From the NCBI GenBank assembly GCA_026120035.1, contig JALRME010000030.1, forward strand, positions 434,001 to 498,000: a DNA stretch of 64,000 nt, given 5' to 3'. A program made the translations under genes and the position numbers. The stretch comes from Coleophoma eucalyptorum. Taxonomy: Eukaryota > Ascomycota > Leotiomycetes > Helotiales > Dermateaceae. Shown piece by piece: positions 12,420 through 23,200 of the stretch. The notes under the pieces are model-generated. The model was given only the letters and a program-made list of their open reading frames with translations. It did not search any database and was not told the origin of the DNA. The first letter of the stretch is position 1. Each line of letters opens with the position of its first letter.

Positions 12420-13868
12420 TTAATCGCTATCTGAGTCTGAAGCACTGCTCTCAGCATCTTCCTCGCCCTCCTCGATATCCTCAATCACATCCTCAGCGCC
12501 CTCTGGCCTTGGAATCATAACAAAGGCTGTTAAGCAAGTGACTCTGTTCCCAGTCTCATAATTTCCAAGTAGAGTTCCTACCTGCTTCACTGTCTTTCCT
12601 TCGGGCTTCAGATCTTCGGCAGGTGATATTCTCCAAAGTCTAATGGCTCCATCACTTCCAGCTGCCACAATAAATGATACTTTCGAGGCTCCTTCTCCGG
12701 TGCTCAAGAACGTAAAGTCCTTCACTCGGCCTGTCAAACCAGCCTCCTTGCCTCCTAGTTGAGCTACTAACTTCGCGGATGGTAACGGCGCCTCCTTTCC
12801 TTCCACAGCAGGAGCTGTTGTAAGGTCATCGGGCCTGGTTGAGAAGAATAGTATTCGCCCATCTTCGGTTGAAACTGCCATAAGTTGCAAATCATCCTCT
12901 TTGTCCACATTTAGATATGTCAATTGATGGATCTTCGATCTTGGCTCTGGCACAACCTTGCACCTTGGCTTGCTATCCATACCGTAGACCAGGATACCAC
13001 GGTCAAATCCAACACAAAATTCTTCGCCAGCATCAGTATTTCCCCAGGCGACCTTTCTTCCCTCCCCACTAGCATGTCGTCCTTCTCCAACCTCTGCTAA
13101 CAATCCTCTCTCAAAATTTAAAACACCAGCCTTTTTTCCTGTAACAAGGTTCCACAATCGCATGGACTTCTCTCCTTTTCCAACAGTTATCATCAATTTC
13201 ATACTAGGGTGAACAGCGAAATCGTTCACTCCTGCTGGAGTTCCTCCCGGTGGTGCGGTATCTCCACTCGGTCTGCCCAATGGCTTGGGTATCGGAGCTT
13301 TGATCGTTGACAATAGACTCCAGTCTCTTGTTCTCGTAATTGCAACTGTCGAGTCTTCGGCGCTGGATAAGAGCTTACTCCTGGTAGGGAAATGCAAGGC
13401 AGTGACAGAAGATGAATGATGTAGGAGTGAGCCCAATTCTCGGTTCTGTGGATTTTCGACAACTGCTTTAGAGGTTAAGGAAGGTATAGCAGGAATTGTC
13501 GTATGCGAGGGAGGGTGTGCAGAGAGATGGTAGAGATTTATTCGTTCGTCGGTGCTGCCACTTGCGAGGATGATCTTTTGCGTCTGTCCAGGAATAACTG
13601 CGGATGGAGGTGAAAGAGCAAGGCATCGTATCGCGGAGGCGTGAGCATTGAATAGGAAGGTGTCTGCAAATTCCACTTCACCCTCTTCTGGTACTTTTGC
13701 TACAATGCCATGTAACACTCTGTCATATGATCCTGCAATAATCTGAATTGAGAGAGAAGATAATGGTTTCGTAGGAGCAGTCTTGGTTTTGGCTTGTTTG
13801 ACCTTCTTGATGGTAGTAGTTGGCTTTGCCTCGGCAGAGAGGTTGACGGCGCGCTTTCTCTTGGCCAT
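12420..13868 (-). CDS. MAK11: WD40 protein MAK11/PAK1IP1-like, 60S ribosome biogenesis
   Basis: Nucleolar WD40 protein required for early 60S subunit assembly (yeast Mak11, fission yeast Skb15, human PAK1IP1). Single exon, 482 aa. A basic N-terminus (MAKRKRAVNLSAEAKP, KKVKQAKTKT) looks like a nuclear localisation signal. It is followed by degenerate WD40 blades: IIAGSYDRVLHGIVAKV, HASAIRCLALSPP with ASGSTDERINLYHL, HHSSSVTALHFPTRSKLLSS, VNDFAVHPSMKLMITVGKGE with SMRLWNLVTGKKAG, and a last blade FIVAAGSDGAIRLWRI. It ends in an acidic tail of Glu/Asp/Ser. The lysine-rich start plus acidic tail is typical of this family. It is convergent with the small gene at 11618-12172, with only about 250 bases between the stops. 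Confidence 0.88.
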   Translation of the reverse strand: MAKRKRAVNLSAEAKPTTTIKKVKQAKTKTAPTKPLSSLSIQIIAGSYDRVLHGIVAKVPEEGEVEFADTFLFNAHASAIRCLALSPPSAVIPGQTQKIILASGSTDERINLYHLSAHPPSHTTIPAIPSLTSKAVVENPQNRELGSLLHHSSSVTALHFPTRSKLLSSAEDSTVAITRTRDWSLLSTIKAPIPKPLGRPSGDTAPPGGTPAGVNDFAVHPSMKLMITVGKGEKSMRLWNLVTGKKAGVLNFERGLLAEVGEGRHASGEGRKVAWGNTDAGEEFCVGFDRGILVYGMDSKPRCKVVPEPRSKIHQLTYLNVDKEDDLQLMAVSTEDGRILFFSTRPDDLTTAPAVEGKEAPLPSAKLVAQLGGKEAGLTGRVKDFTFLSTGEGASKVSFIVAAGSDGAIRLWRISPAEDLKPEGKTVKQVGTLLGNYETGNRVTCLTAFVMIPRPEGAEDVIEDIEEGEEDAESSASDSDSD

Positions 13869-14539
13869 GGTGAGTTTGGTATATGGTTTCGAAATTGTAG
13901 AATTGGAGCGACAGAAAAGATCTCGAGTTCTCCAAAACTTTTTGGCAGCCTGTTAGCCTTATCGGTTTAGCTTATCTATCACGTGCCCGCTCCGCTCCGC
14001 CCAAATGAAGTTGGTCAGTGCCAAGAGTCTTCTCGTTCCCATGCATGCACGACGGTGGAGATAGGCAACTCGTGGTTTAGAAATGTATAAAAGACTGGGA
14101 AGTGACCCGTTTTCTTACAGCGGACAAGCGAAAGAGCTTGTTCCTCTTGACCCTTTTCCTTCTGCTATTTAGAGCCTAACCTACCTCGGTGGAACTATAA
14201 AGAGCTCAGGGACTTTCTGAGAAAGATGAAATGTCACTCTCGAAATTACACCGGTGTCACAAACACCTTGAATTTGTATTCCGCTAGTTTGCTTGGTGTT
14301 AGACAGTGGATTAAAAGGTATTGATTCCATGTTTCTTAAATACAGGATTCCAAAGATCCAAAAGCTTGTGTACATGGGTCTTTTACTTGCCGTATATACA
14401 TAAAGAATACGAACATTCACTAAGTAGATACTTTCGGTATTTTAATAGACCATTATCCGTTGTATAATAACGATGGTTTCCGAGCAAGAATTACCCAACA
14501 TTGAGTAGATCTACGTTCCAGTTTCTTTTTCAAAAAACA
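13869..14539. other. intergenic region
   Basis: About 0.7 kb between the MAK11 start and the 3' end of the EthD-like gene, both on the minus strand. The part next to MAK11 is its presumed promoter. No gene or repeat seen. Confidence 0.5.
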
Positions 14540-15458
14540 TCATTCATGGAAAAATTTGCTATCTCCAAAACTCCTCACAAATGCATAGGAGGGAGTCAGC
14601 ATCTGCTTTACGTTGGCAAGAATCTTCTTCGACCATTCCGTATTTGCCGATGCCATTAATTTCTCCTGGTCCACATCCATTGAATCAAACTCATGGATAG
14701 CAAGCCATGTTGGTGGTGCCTCAATAGCAATATCTGCTTCACGAGGTGGTAACCCTTTCAAAACTCTTGACTGAGCGTTGGTCCTGTAATAAAGTAGTTT
14801 ATACCTCGTTGTCCTTACATAACCTGGTACCTGAGACAGCTCATTGAGATGCTGGAGGGAGATCAGTCAGGTACAATGCAAGGGTTTCTGGTAACAGACC
14901 TCCTTTCGATACCAATCATCAAATTCCTCATCTGTAAGTCCGTCGCCAGTCTCCATAGCAGCGGTCATAATGAATTTTGTCTTTCCTAGCCGGGATATAA
15001 AATTCAGTATTCATATTGAAGCAAACTATCAGGTGTTTCACTCACCTGGTCCCAAATTTGTTGGATCAAAGACCTGCACTAACCCATAATACCTGACATC
15101 AATATCGGCCAGGTCATAAATTGGACCGCCACCAGGCAATAGTTTGCTGTGAACAGCGATCTTCTTAAATTCTGGACCTTGGGTGAATCCAATATCCTCC
15201 ATGGGATATGTGACCAGGTAAGGTTTGTCTACCTTGGAATCGATGTCTTTCCATCGCAGGGCTGACTTGATGACATCTATCTCGATAATCTCTGGGATAT
15301 GATCTTCTTCGTACCTACAACATCTCATTACCACCAGCAAATAAGAACAATCACGAATTTTCATACCACTTCATATATCCGGCCTCGTCGAGGATGTCGG
15401 CTCGTGCGATCTTGGAGTTTACATATAGGATCCCAGGACCCGTGATTTGGGAAGCCAT
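14540..15458 (-). CDS. EthD-like / dimeric alpha-beta barrel protein, 252 aa
   Basis: Four exons (15458-15367, 15314-15046, 14985-14900, 14851-14540) join in frame to 252 aa. The third intron uses a weaker GTCTGT donor. The protein starts MASQITGPGILYVNSKIARA, and the first half includes EAGYMKWYEEDHIPEIIEID. The second half repeats the theme: LTDEEFDDWYRKEHLNELSQ, then VPGYVRTTRYKLLYYR, and PPTWLAIHEFDSMD. The pattern (D/E)EFxxWYxxEHxxE(L/I) followed by a GYxRxxRY strand is what I associate with EthD-type ferredoxin-like dimeric barrels, and it occurs twice, so the protein is probably a tandem, pseudo-dimeric barrel. No catalytic role is known for most fungal members. It lies head to head with a second EthD protein starting at 16313. 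Confidence 0.75.
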
Positions 15459-16312
15459 TCTTGCTTTCTTTTTGAATATGTTTATGATGGGGTTATGAGT
15501 CAGTTTGAATATGTTTTATGGCGGGTTTATGAGCCGGCTGTGATGTATTTAAAGCTTCTGTTAAGGGAAGTATGATGTGTTTGATTGAAAGCAATTTTGT
15601 ATGGGAGCAAGTCCGGAAAACTGTACCCGAATAGCTCGGTATACCGGATTCTAATAACGATAATGAATGAGACGCGACTCCTTTTACCACCCTCATTGGA
15701 ATTCGGTTGCTATATGAGCCCATTATAATTATAATGAGAGTAGTTATACTCAGTCCTACCGCTACATAAATCAAGCACCAAATGTTAGGTAGGTATTCAG
15801 ATAATTTATTTCTGCTCTCCGGTCTACCAAAATAACTTTCGAATGCACTGCGTCTTCATTATTGCACAATACAATATTTAGTAGCACGATATCCTTCAAA
15901 TCCATGGTAAACTCCTCTCCTTTATTTCAAATGTTTTGGGTTAAAGTTGAAAGATATTGAAGGGACAGTGTTGGTTGTAAAAAGTTGTCAAGCCCACTTC
16001 CAGTATTCTTGTTATTAGAATCCGCGATAGCTCGGTTACGGAAGGGGGGGGGTGGGTTCGCTCATATCCCCGCACCAAACCAGACTTCGCACACTTGCAA
16101 AGGTCCACAAATGGCTACTTAACTACATATGCGGAGAATAACATCCTGCGGGTAAGATATAACCTCTTAGTCCTGTTTTATAAGTCACGAAGTTCTTAGC
16201 ACGATGCACTTAAAATTTTAACTTCATGGTATATTTAAACTGAGGACGAGAACTCTTCACTTTTCTGTTTTTAGTGAACCTGATATATCCTTCTTTTCAA
16301 AACACACGCAAA
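15459..16312. promoter_or_regulatory. divergent intergenic region between two EthD-type genes
   Basis: About 0.85 kb shared upstream region. It contains a G run at about 16045-16055 and is otherwise AT-rich. A shared promoter is an inference from the head-to-head arrangement. Confidence 0.4.
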
Positions 16313-16767
16313 ATGGCGGAGATCGACGCCCAATCTCCTAAGAAGTATCTCAAAGTATCTCTCTTCCTCACGAAATCGCCAGAGCTAAGTGACGAGCAAT
16401 TCCATGAATATTGGCGTACCAAACATCTCCAGCTCGCATTGGAGAACAAATCCTTTTCAACCAAAGTTCGGAGATATAATCAAGTATGTCTTTTATATCT
16501 GATGTCATTGTTTGTCTCGAAAGGATGGCAAAGCTGACAGGAGTTCAGCATCATTCATCCGCGCCTCTGAAGGCACAAGCAAGCGAATTCGGCATTCCGG
16601 TGATGGCCTTCGATGGTGTTGCTGAAGTATGGGTCGATGATCTAGAGACCTGGAAGGAAATTGCGTCAGATCCTGATTTTGTGACGCATATTGCTGGTAG
16701 GCACTTCCTCGCAAGACTGCCCATTGAAACCATTGAGTCCAAGTATCTAATTGTTGTGTGGTATTGA
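16313..16767 (+). CDS. EthD domain protein, 129 aa
   Basis: Two exons, 16313-16483 and 16549-16767, with a GTATGT donor and a TTCAG acceptor, give 129 aa. An earlier CAG acceptor in the same intron would lead to a stop, which fixes the boundary. The protein reads KVSLFLTKSPELSDEQFHEY, then WRTKHLQLAL, RRYNQHH and AFDGVAEVWVDDLETW, ending ARLPIETIESKYLIVVWY. This is the EthD fold: an initial beta strand, (D/E)EFHxYWxxxHxxL, a strand with RYxQ, a DGxAExWxxD strand and a final helix with a conserved basic residue. Relatives include EthD itself and polyketide-linked EthD proteins that act in anthraquinone-type pathways, but no polyketide synthase is present in the window, so a specific reaction cannot be assigned. 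Confidence 0.85.
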
Positions 16768-18340
16768 AGCTGACGAAAAGAAATTCCTGCAAGCGCCCAT
16801 TCATGTCATGCTGGGTTATGATGAGTTGAAGATAGGAAAGGAAGTTCATGAATAAAGGAATCAACGGCATCATGGTGAGAGCTCGAGACTTAGTGCGACA
16901 GTAATGATATCAAGATTCTTTCATTTTAACTTTCGTATAAGATGACTATCTGTTTGTATCTCATAGCAGCAGTTAAACTCTTGCTTTGTACGGCTTGCTT
17001 TGATGTCTGTTTAGTCCTTTGATAAACACTAAATGGCCATCGAAACCTCTGGCCATGGATATCACGCCCCTTCACTATTTCCGTTTTATCACGTATATAT
17101 TGTTACATGTTACTTGTCATGATTTAATTCAAGGATAAGTGTATCCCGCTACCGTGAAAGGTATGAGCTGGTCAGATGTTATGCATTTCAGCATTGTGGT
17201 GGCTGGATCGGTATAATATGCTGACAACGAATCACTGTTCAAGTCAGTGCTCGGTTCTCCCTTTTGGCAGACAGCCTTCGCTTGAATAGTGAGATGAGCA
17301 TGGCCTAGAAGAGGTTTAAAAGAGCCCTGACGGCACCGGAGCTCAACACGCAAGCTGCCTCTACTTGCATGTGGCCCACTACCTTTTTCCTCTTTCGAGA
17401 ATTCGTTCAGCTACTGCTTCAAATTATGTCCCAGGAACTCTCCGGGTGGGAGCCTTTTGCAATTTCAGCCAGGATATAGTCAAACAGATAGTAAACCGCC
17501 CACGTTTGCTCTGAGACATAAGGCTTCGCTTCGTTCCACGACCAGCGCTTTGTTAATTTCCTCGAGGAATATGCAATGGGGTTCTGGGAAACTTGGTAGT
17601 CCGTCGGATTAACCCCAGCCATCATTGTCTAGCAGCGTACAGCTGACCATGGTAAAGACAGAAGGTAGGCCATGACGAGGTAGGATCCAATCCCCACCGC
17701 CGGCATTGCGTGCGTCACCAAGACAGGGAAATCAGATGACACGCACAAAACAACAAAGTCGAGGTGAGGGACGGCGTGCGCCCAGGTGCGCTTGTCCGAA
17801 ACGGGATTAAGCGCCATACCCCAGGTTCCAGTCCAAATTAAAAAGATTTGCGCGACCTGGAGGATCAGGCAACGGTGTCACATGTGAAAGGCGAAGGTGA
17901 TCTTCCCCACCAATCCGCATTGCCCAATTCGTCCTCTTCCTGCATCGATCCCTCACCTCAAATCCAGCACTTCCTTCCTCTCCCCACTTTCTCCCGTCGT
18001 TCCCCTCTTCTTCTGCTCTGTACAACACCTTCTCCTCTTCTGCAACAGCGTCTGCTTTGTTTCGTTTCTGATCTTCTATTTCTCTGCCGAATTCTGGCTT
18101 TTAGACGACGTTGATTTTCGGCTTTTAGAATTGTTGAGACTGGCTGGAAGGGCATCCGTTACGCGATTACGGCAAAGTGCATACGAGGACGACTTTACGG
18201 CAACTGATCTTGAGCTTGTTTTTCAATCTGACCTTCTGTTTTTTGTTGGGCTCCTTGACGTGAGCCTGGGGCGAAGGCTTCCTGCAAACATTGTGGACCC
18301 TCGAAACAAATTTGAGCCTCAAAACTGGAACAGAGCGGTC
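16768..18340. other. intergenic region upstream of the INSIG gene
   Basis: About 1.6 kb. The last 400 bases (about 17930-18110) are strongly CT-rich on the plus strand, the usual look of a fungal promoter and 5' leader. Two consecutive minus-strand frames in it (17817-17629 and 17625-17419) are listed separately as a doubtful gene. Confidence 0.45.
17419..17625 (-). CDS. doubtful small protein, 68 aa
   Basis: An ATG-started frame on the minus strand with amino-acid content that looks protein-like: NPTDYQVSQNPIAYSSRK, then LTKRWSWNEAKPYVSEQTWA and VYYLFDYILAEIAKGSHPES. Another ATG frame of 62 aa (17817-17629) ends four bases upstream of it. They could be two exons of one degraded or unmodelled gene, but I found no splice pair of normal length to join them. 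I do not recognise a family. It could equally be chance. Confidence 0.2.
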   Translation of the reverse strand: MMAGVNPTDYQVSQNPIAYSSRKLTKRWSWNEAKPYVSEQTWAVYYLFDYILAEIAKGSHPESSWDII

Positions 18341-19537
18341 ATGGCAGCCACCAGTCCGACGATCCTACGGCCAATTCCACGGCGACCATTTGAACAAAAT
18401 GACAGACCATCAATGCCTCCAAGCCCCCTGCTTTCTACAACAAGCATCGATGATCTGGACCGACCCTCGACTTCGGTCAGCCGTACGCATTCTATTCTCA
18501 ACCTGACATCTTCTACACTGCTTGGCATATATTCTCCCACATACAATACGGATCGCGATGAACCTTTGACACCATGGGGAACTGGCGCGGAAACACCCAT
18601 TTCTAGTCGACCTGTTCTATATCGAAAACCCTCTACGGCTCATACTCCTGCTCCGTCTACACCAGCTGTTGTTTTTGCATTGGCTTTGCGGACAGTCTTG
18701 TTGTTTTGCATGGGCATAGTCTACGGGCTTTTAGTCAGACATCTCCACGACGATAGACAGTTGGCGCCTTTTCAGGTCGAGGGCATTTTAAAACCAAGTT
18801 ATGACTGGAAATATCTCGTGTTTTGGGGCGTTGCTGGCGTAGCTTTGGGCAGCCTTCTACCATGGGTGGATGCGAAATGGGCAGAAGTTCTGGACGAGAG
18901 CCCTACACGAGAGTCATCCCGGGATAGAAGAACACCGTCATCGGTCGAGGACGATGGGGAGAGCTCCTCTAGTGTCTTTGGCGGTGCAGACTGGACACCT
19001 GTGGTCAGAAGCTTTGGGGCTTTTATTGGGATTGCATTTGCTATTGTGAGTGCGCACCTCAGAATCAGATATTCAAACCGCTGATGCTAACTGTAATAGC
19101 GCAAACTTCCATGGGCCTCAACCTTACAAGCTTCTCTTACTTTAGCCATGGTTAATCCAGTCCTCTGGTATCTTATCGATCGATCTACGGCTGGATTTCT
19201 TCTCAGCATGGGCGTAGGAGCCACCGGAACCGCTGTTGTCCTCCTAGCAAAGCCGGATATGATGCCCAGCCCAGCATCAGGATCTCGAAATATTATGAAT
19301 GAGACTCAACTCCATAATGAACTTGTCATGGGTGGGTACGTCAGCAAAGAGACGATAGAAGGAGGAACCTGGATTCTTAGTGTTCTATTCTGTAGCTGTG
19401 TTTGCTTTGGAAATATAGGAAGGAGACTAGCTTTACACAGGAGTATGGAACAGGTCGCGGGCAGCAGGAAAAATAGCACCGGAAGCAATTGGGAATCGGG
19501 GATTGGAAAAGAATCAAAGCGGCGTCAAGGGATTTGA
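18341..19537 (+). CDS. INSIG family protein (sterol-sensing ER regulator)
   Basis: ER membrane protein of the INSIG/Nsg1 family, which in yeasts and moulds binds and stabilises HMG-CoA reductase and helps adjust sterol synthesis. Two exons (18341-19045 and 19100-19537, GTGAGT donor, GCTAAC branch point, TAG acceptor) give 380 aa. The N-terminal 100 residues are disordered and Pro/Ser/Thr-rich. The INSIG core follows: VFALALRTVLLFCMGIVYGL with LVRHLHDD, KYLVFWGVAGVALGSLLPWV with DAKW, an acidic serine-rich loop, VVRSFGAFIGIAFAI, then RKLPWASTLQASLTLAMVNP with VLWYLIDRS, and TWILSVLFCSCVCFGNIGR. About six membrane segments result. The open frame extends far upstream but has no ATG before 18341. 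Long acidic loop between segments 2 and 3 is typical of filamentous fungal members. Confidence 0.9.
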
Positions 19538-20291
19538 TACGGATACAACTAATTATTAAGGTAGGCTACAGGATATCCATATGGATAGATATCTCGAAAA
19601 GGCGCTCTCAACGATATTATGTTACCAGTTCAGGTTCAGAGATAACAGACTGGATATTATGAACCATATTTATGAACCATGCAGGCAATTATATGATTAC
19701 AGCGACAGTGGTTCTCAAGGAAATATGAAGTAGTTGTAGTTTGTCTTGCCCAGCCCAAACATCCGAGATCCACCAAGCACAAGCTCGCTTCATCTCAGGG
19801 GCGGCTCCGAGTTTCCAAAGACAGCTTAGCGTTTTGACATGTGTCACGTTTTCAAAAGTGGTCGGTCGACAAAAGAACGTCCAGACTGAATTGTCGAATA
19901 TCTTGTACGCCGACAAGCACTCAGAATCCCTAGATGCCAAAACTTCCATAGATGCTGTAAACGTCCACGTAGAAAGCGAAGCCTGAGACAGTGACCTGAA
20001 TAGCTATTGCAAACAACGCCATTTCTCATACTGACATTTTCGCTTAAAGCAGACGGACTGGCTTGCACCAAAAGTGAAATGCCCAGGCAAGTCGCTCTTG
20101 TGCATAGTAACTGACCAGAGAACCTGTACGGGCGGGAGAGCGAACAACCTCACGAAATCCGTAAATCAATCAACACCCACCCAAATCACGACTTTTCATC
20201 TACGAAACCCATCAGAATCATCTCCTACTGCTCCATTAACCTTACTTCCGCATCCGTTTTCTCGAAAAACGGATGTCGCGATCGTCTTATT
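19538..20291. promoter_or_regulatory. intergenic region and VID21 promoter
   Basis: About 0.75 kb between INSIG and VID21. The only structured element I see is the perfect inverted repeat at 20251-20275, listed separately. Confidence 0.5.
20251..20275. repeat. 10-bp perfect inverted repeat just upstream of VID21
   Basis: CATCCGTTTT at 20251-20260, a five-base spacer CTCGA, and AAAACGGATG at 20266-20275. It ends 16 bases before the VID21 ATG, so it probably lies in the 5' untranslated region and could fold into a hairpin in mRNA, or serve as a palindromic protein site in DNA. Confidence 0.85.
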
Positions 20292-23200
20292 ATGAGTGAG
20301 GTCGTGGCTGCCGACCGCTCACGGCTTTTACGATCAAAACGCGCCGAATCTAGGTCAGTCAATTCTGAAAAGCGTATCATTTGAAAGCGCAGAGATATAT
20401 GCATCGATAAATCTATGAAAGAATATTGCTGATCGTTGTAGTGGAATTGTTACGTCGCGCAAGAGGAAGCTTCGCGAGTTGTATGCGGTTTGCGACAACG
20501 AAGGCCCGCTTCCTACAATCGATCTCTCCGACCCCGACGCGTCGCCCATCAACGACAATGAAAAACAATTCCTCGATGTATGCGATATACTACAGTACGT
20601 CTGCTCTATCATGACCATTTAAATTTAAAATGGGAATTGCTCTGGCGCGCCTTGCATGTGGGGTTTGGCTGATAAAGTGCTTGATAGGGACCGATTATTT
20701 GACGAGGCTCAACTTCCACCGCGACGACAACTTCGCTCCGATACATTAAAACAACAATCTCACCAACAACCTTCGAGCCCCGAATCAAAGTTCGCTGATT
20801 CTCCACGAAAGAAGTCACAAAGAAAGGATGTCTCTAAAACGAGCAAACCTACGAGCCCTGTTGCGACTAATAACGAGCCTTTGACAACTGGATCCCAGGA
20901 TGCGAAGGCAGTTGAGGAAGGAAATAGCGACAGGAATGCCACCCAACGACCATCATCGAAAGGATCGCAGATTAGTCTACCCGCAGAATCGACTGCTGTT
21001 CTCAATGAAATAGTGGAGGAGTCTTTTGACAATGCCGATCATCAACAACCTTCAAAGAATATTTCTGATAAGACTGAGGGGGCCTTGGAGCGAGACAGAA
21101 TTGCAACAGGTGTCGAGAGTAGACCTGGGAGTCCTGGTGTTGACCCTCGCAAAGTTGTACCTGTCTCTGCTGAGGATGCTGCTCAGTTATCGGAATCTTT
21201 GATAGAAGGACAAGCCGACCATGACGAGCATCACAAGGCTGCAACTGTTCATTTACCTTCGAGGGAGATACAAGAGCAACGACTTCGAGATATCAAAGCT
21301 CATAACGCTTCTCCGGCACAAGAAAATGGACGACTATCAATACATCCTCCCTCTAGAGACATTGGAAGAACTGCAGAGCCTCTATCATCCCCAGGTTCCA
21401 CTGCACATTCCGCAACCACCCCAGCTCTGCATGAGGCATCAACCGACACAAGCCCAGACAATGAGAGCTCTCGATATGATGTTGATCAAGTGGAGGATGG
21501 CGAAGATGAAGCGCCAGAAACCCCACCCGAATTGCGACCAACCTCCAAGGAGGCCGCTGAGAAGGCAGAACATGAAAGGATTCAGAACGCTCAGTTGGAA
21601 ATCTCCCGTGCGGAGATACTACGAAGCAGTCCTGCAGCAATTGACGCCCAGATTCGCCAGGAAGAACAAGCTGCCGCAGAAGCAGCTGAAGCTGATGAAG
21701 ATGTCCAGATGGGAGATGTAGAGGACGGAACAGTCCAGTCTGATGGGTTGACTGTGGAGGCTGGTGAGGTTGTGCAGGATATTGTCGAGGATGAGAAAGA
21801 GCCAACCACTGCGCCAACTTCCCAGTTACAGCCAGAGACTGAGCCCACCAAGCAACCAGAAGTTGCAGACTCGGAAGGCGAGTCACCTCCTGTTGACGCC
21901 ATGGAAGTCGACTCCAAAACAGTAAAGGACTCCTTCGAGTCACATCCTACACCAGAAACTCCAGCCGGTACGGAAACAGTCAACGAAGTTACTGAATCAC
22001 CTACACAGTCGACCAAAGAATCTAAGGAGGCGAGTCCGTTGACTCCAGCCGCTTCCACGCCACGAAGAACGCCATCTGCGGCACCACCATCTTCCTCTGA
22101 ACGTATGACGACCCGAGTTACATCTGGGGCCATCAAACATAAGTCAGTGTCGGAAATTCTTGGAGAGATTCCCCATCCAAATACAGGTTCTGTCTCGGAA
22201 CATGGTCCACTTACCAAAGGGAATGATTCTGAATCTATGGCTAATTCCCACTCGCCATCGCGGAGCACTACCCCACAGTCCTCGAGCTCCCGGGTAAGGA
22301 GCCTAGTCGATCGTGCTAAAGACAAAGAGCGAAGCAAACTCTCTACTGTAGTCTTTGCGAAGCAACCACTTAAGCGTAAGACTGACGCTCACGCATTGGT
22401 TGCTAATGGCCGACGTGTTCCCCCAAAGGAAGCTGAGGATTATTTTCTACCTATGTGGCGTGCTAAGCCGGACAGCAAAGTTGTACAGTCTATTGAGACA
22501 CTTCTTACCACCTCTCACAAGACTATCACGACATCGAATGCATACATTCCTATAGTTGAAAATCAAGCAACAAGAGTTCTGCACCGTATCAAATACTTAC
22601 AGGAAATCGATAAATGGTCATTACGGCAGCCTCAACGATCACTTGAGCCAAATAGACCCAAGACACATTGGGATGTTGTCATTCAAGAAGCAAAATGGAT
22701 GCGGACTGATTTCCGCGAGGAAAGGAAGTGGAAGATGGCTGTTGCCAGAAATCTAGCATCGGCATGTGCTGAGTGGATTGGGGCCACCGAAGAGGATCGA
22801 AAGCTACTTCAAGTCAAAGCCAAAACTCCGCCTCAGTCGTCAGAGGTTGCAAACAGAGACATTGATATGACCGATGTTGCGTCAAGTCAAGCTCATCCCA
22901 CTCCTGACTTAATCGCCTCGTTTGATACCGACTCCCCAATCGATGAGCTTGACGAAGAGCCTCGCTTTAGTTTGCACGACACTGTAGCTCCTGCAGCAAT
23001 TTTCGGACTGCAAGATGATGACGTTGTATTTGGTCTTCGGAGGACGGCTGGTACGGATAAATTGCTAGAAGAGCTTCCTCTCTATGGCGCTCCTCTAGAG
23101 ATATCCCAGATCGCTGTACCTAATTTTGAGTTTGATCCTGACGCAGCATGGAAGCGTCCTGCTCTCTCTTTAAGCAAGTACGTGGAAGGCAACATGCAAC

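Noticed and set aside
17897..18340. Upstream extension of the INSIG frame
   Set aside because: The frame is open but has no ATG before 18341 and is CT-rich, as expected of a promoter or leader.
21353..22337. Minus-strand frames of 196 and 248 codons inside VID21
   Set aside because: They are shadows of low-complexity acidic coding sequence and have no splice or start support.
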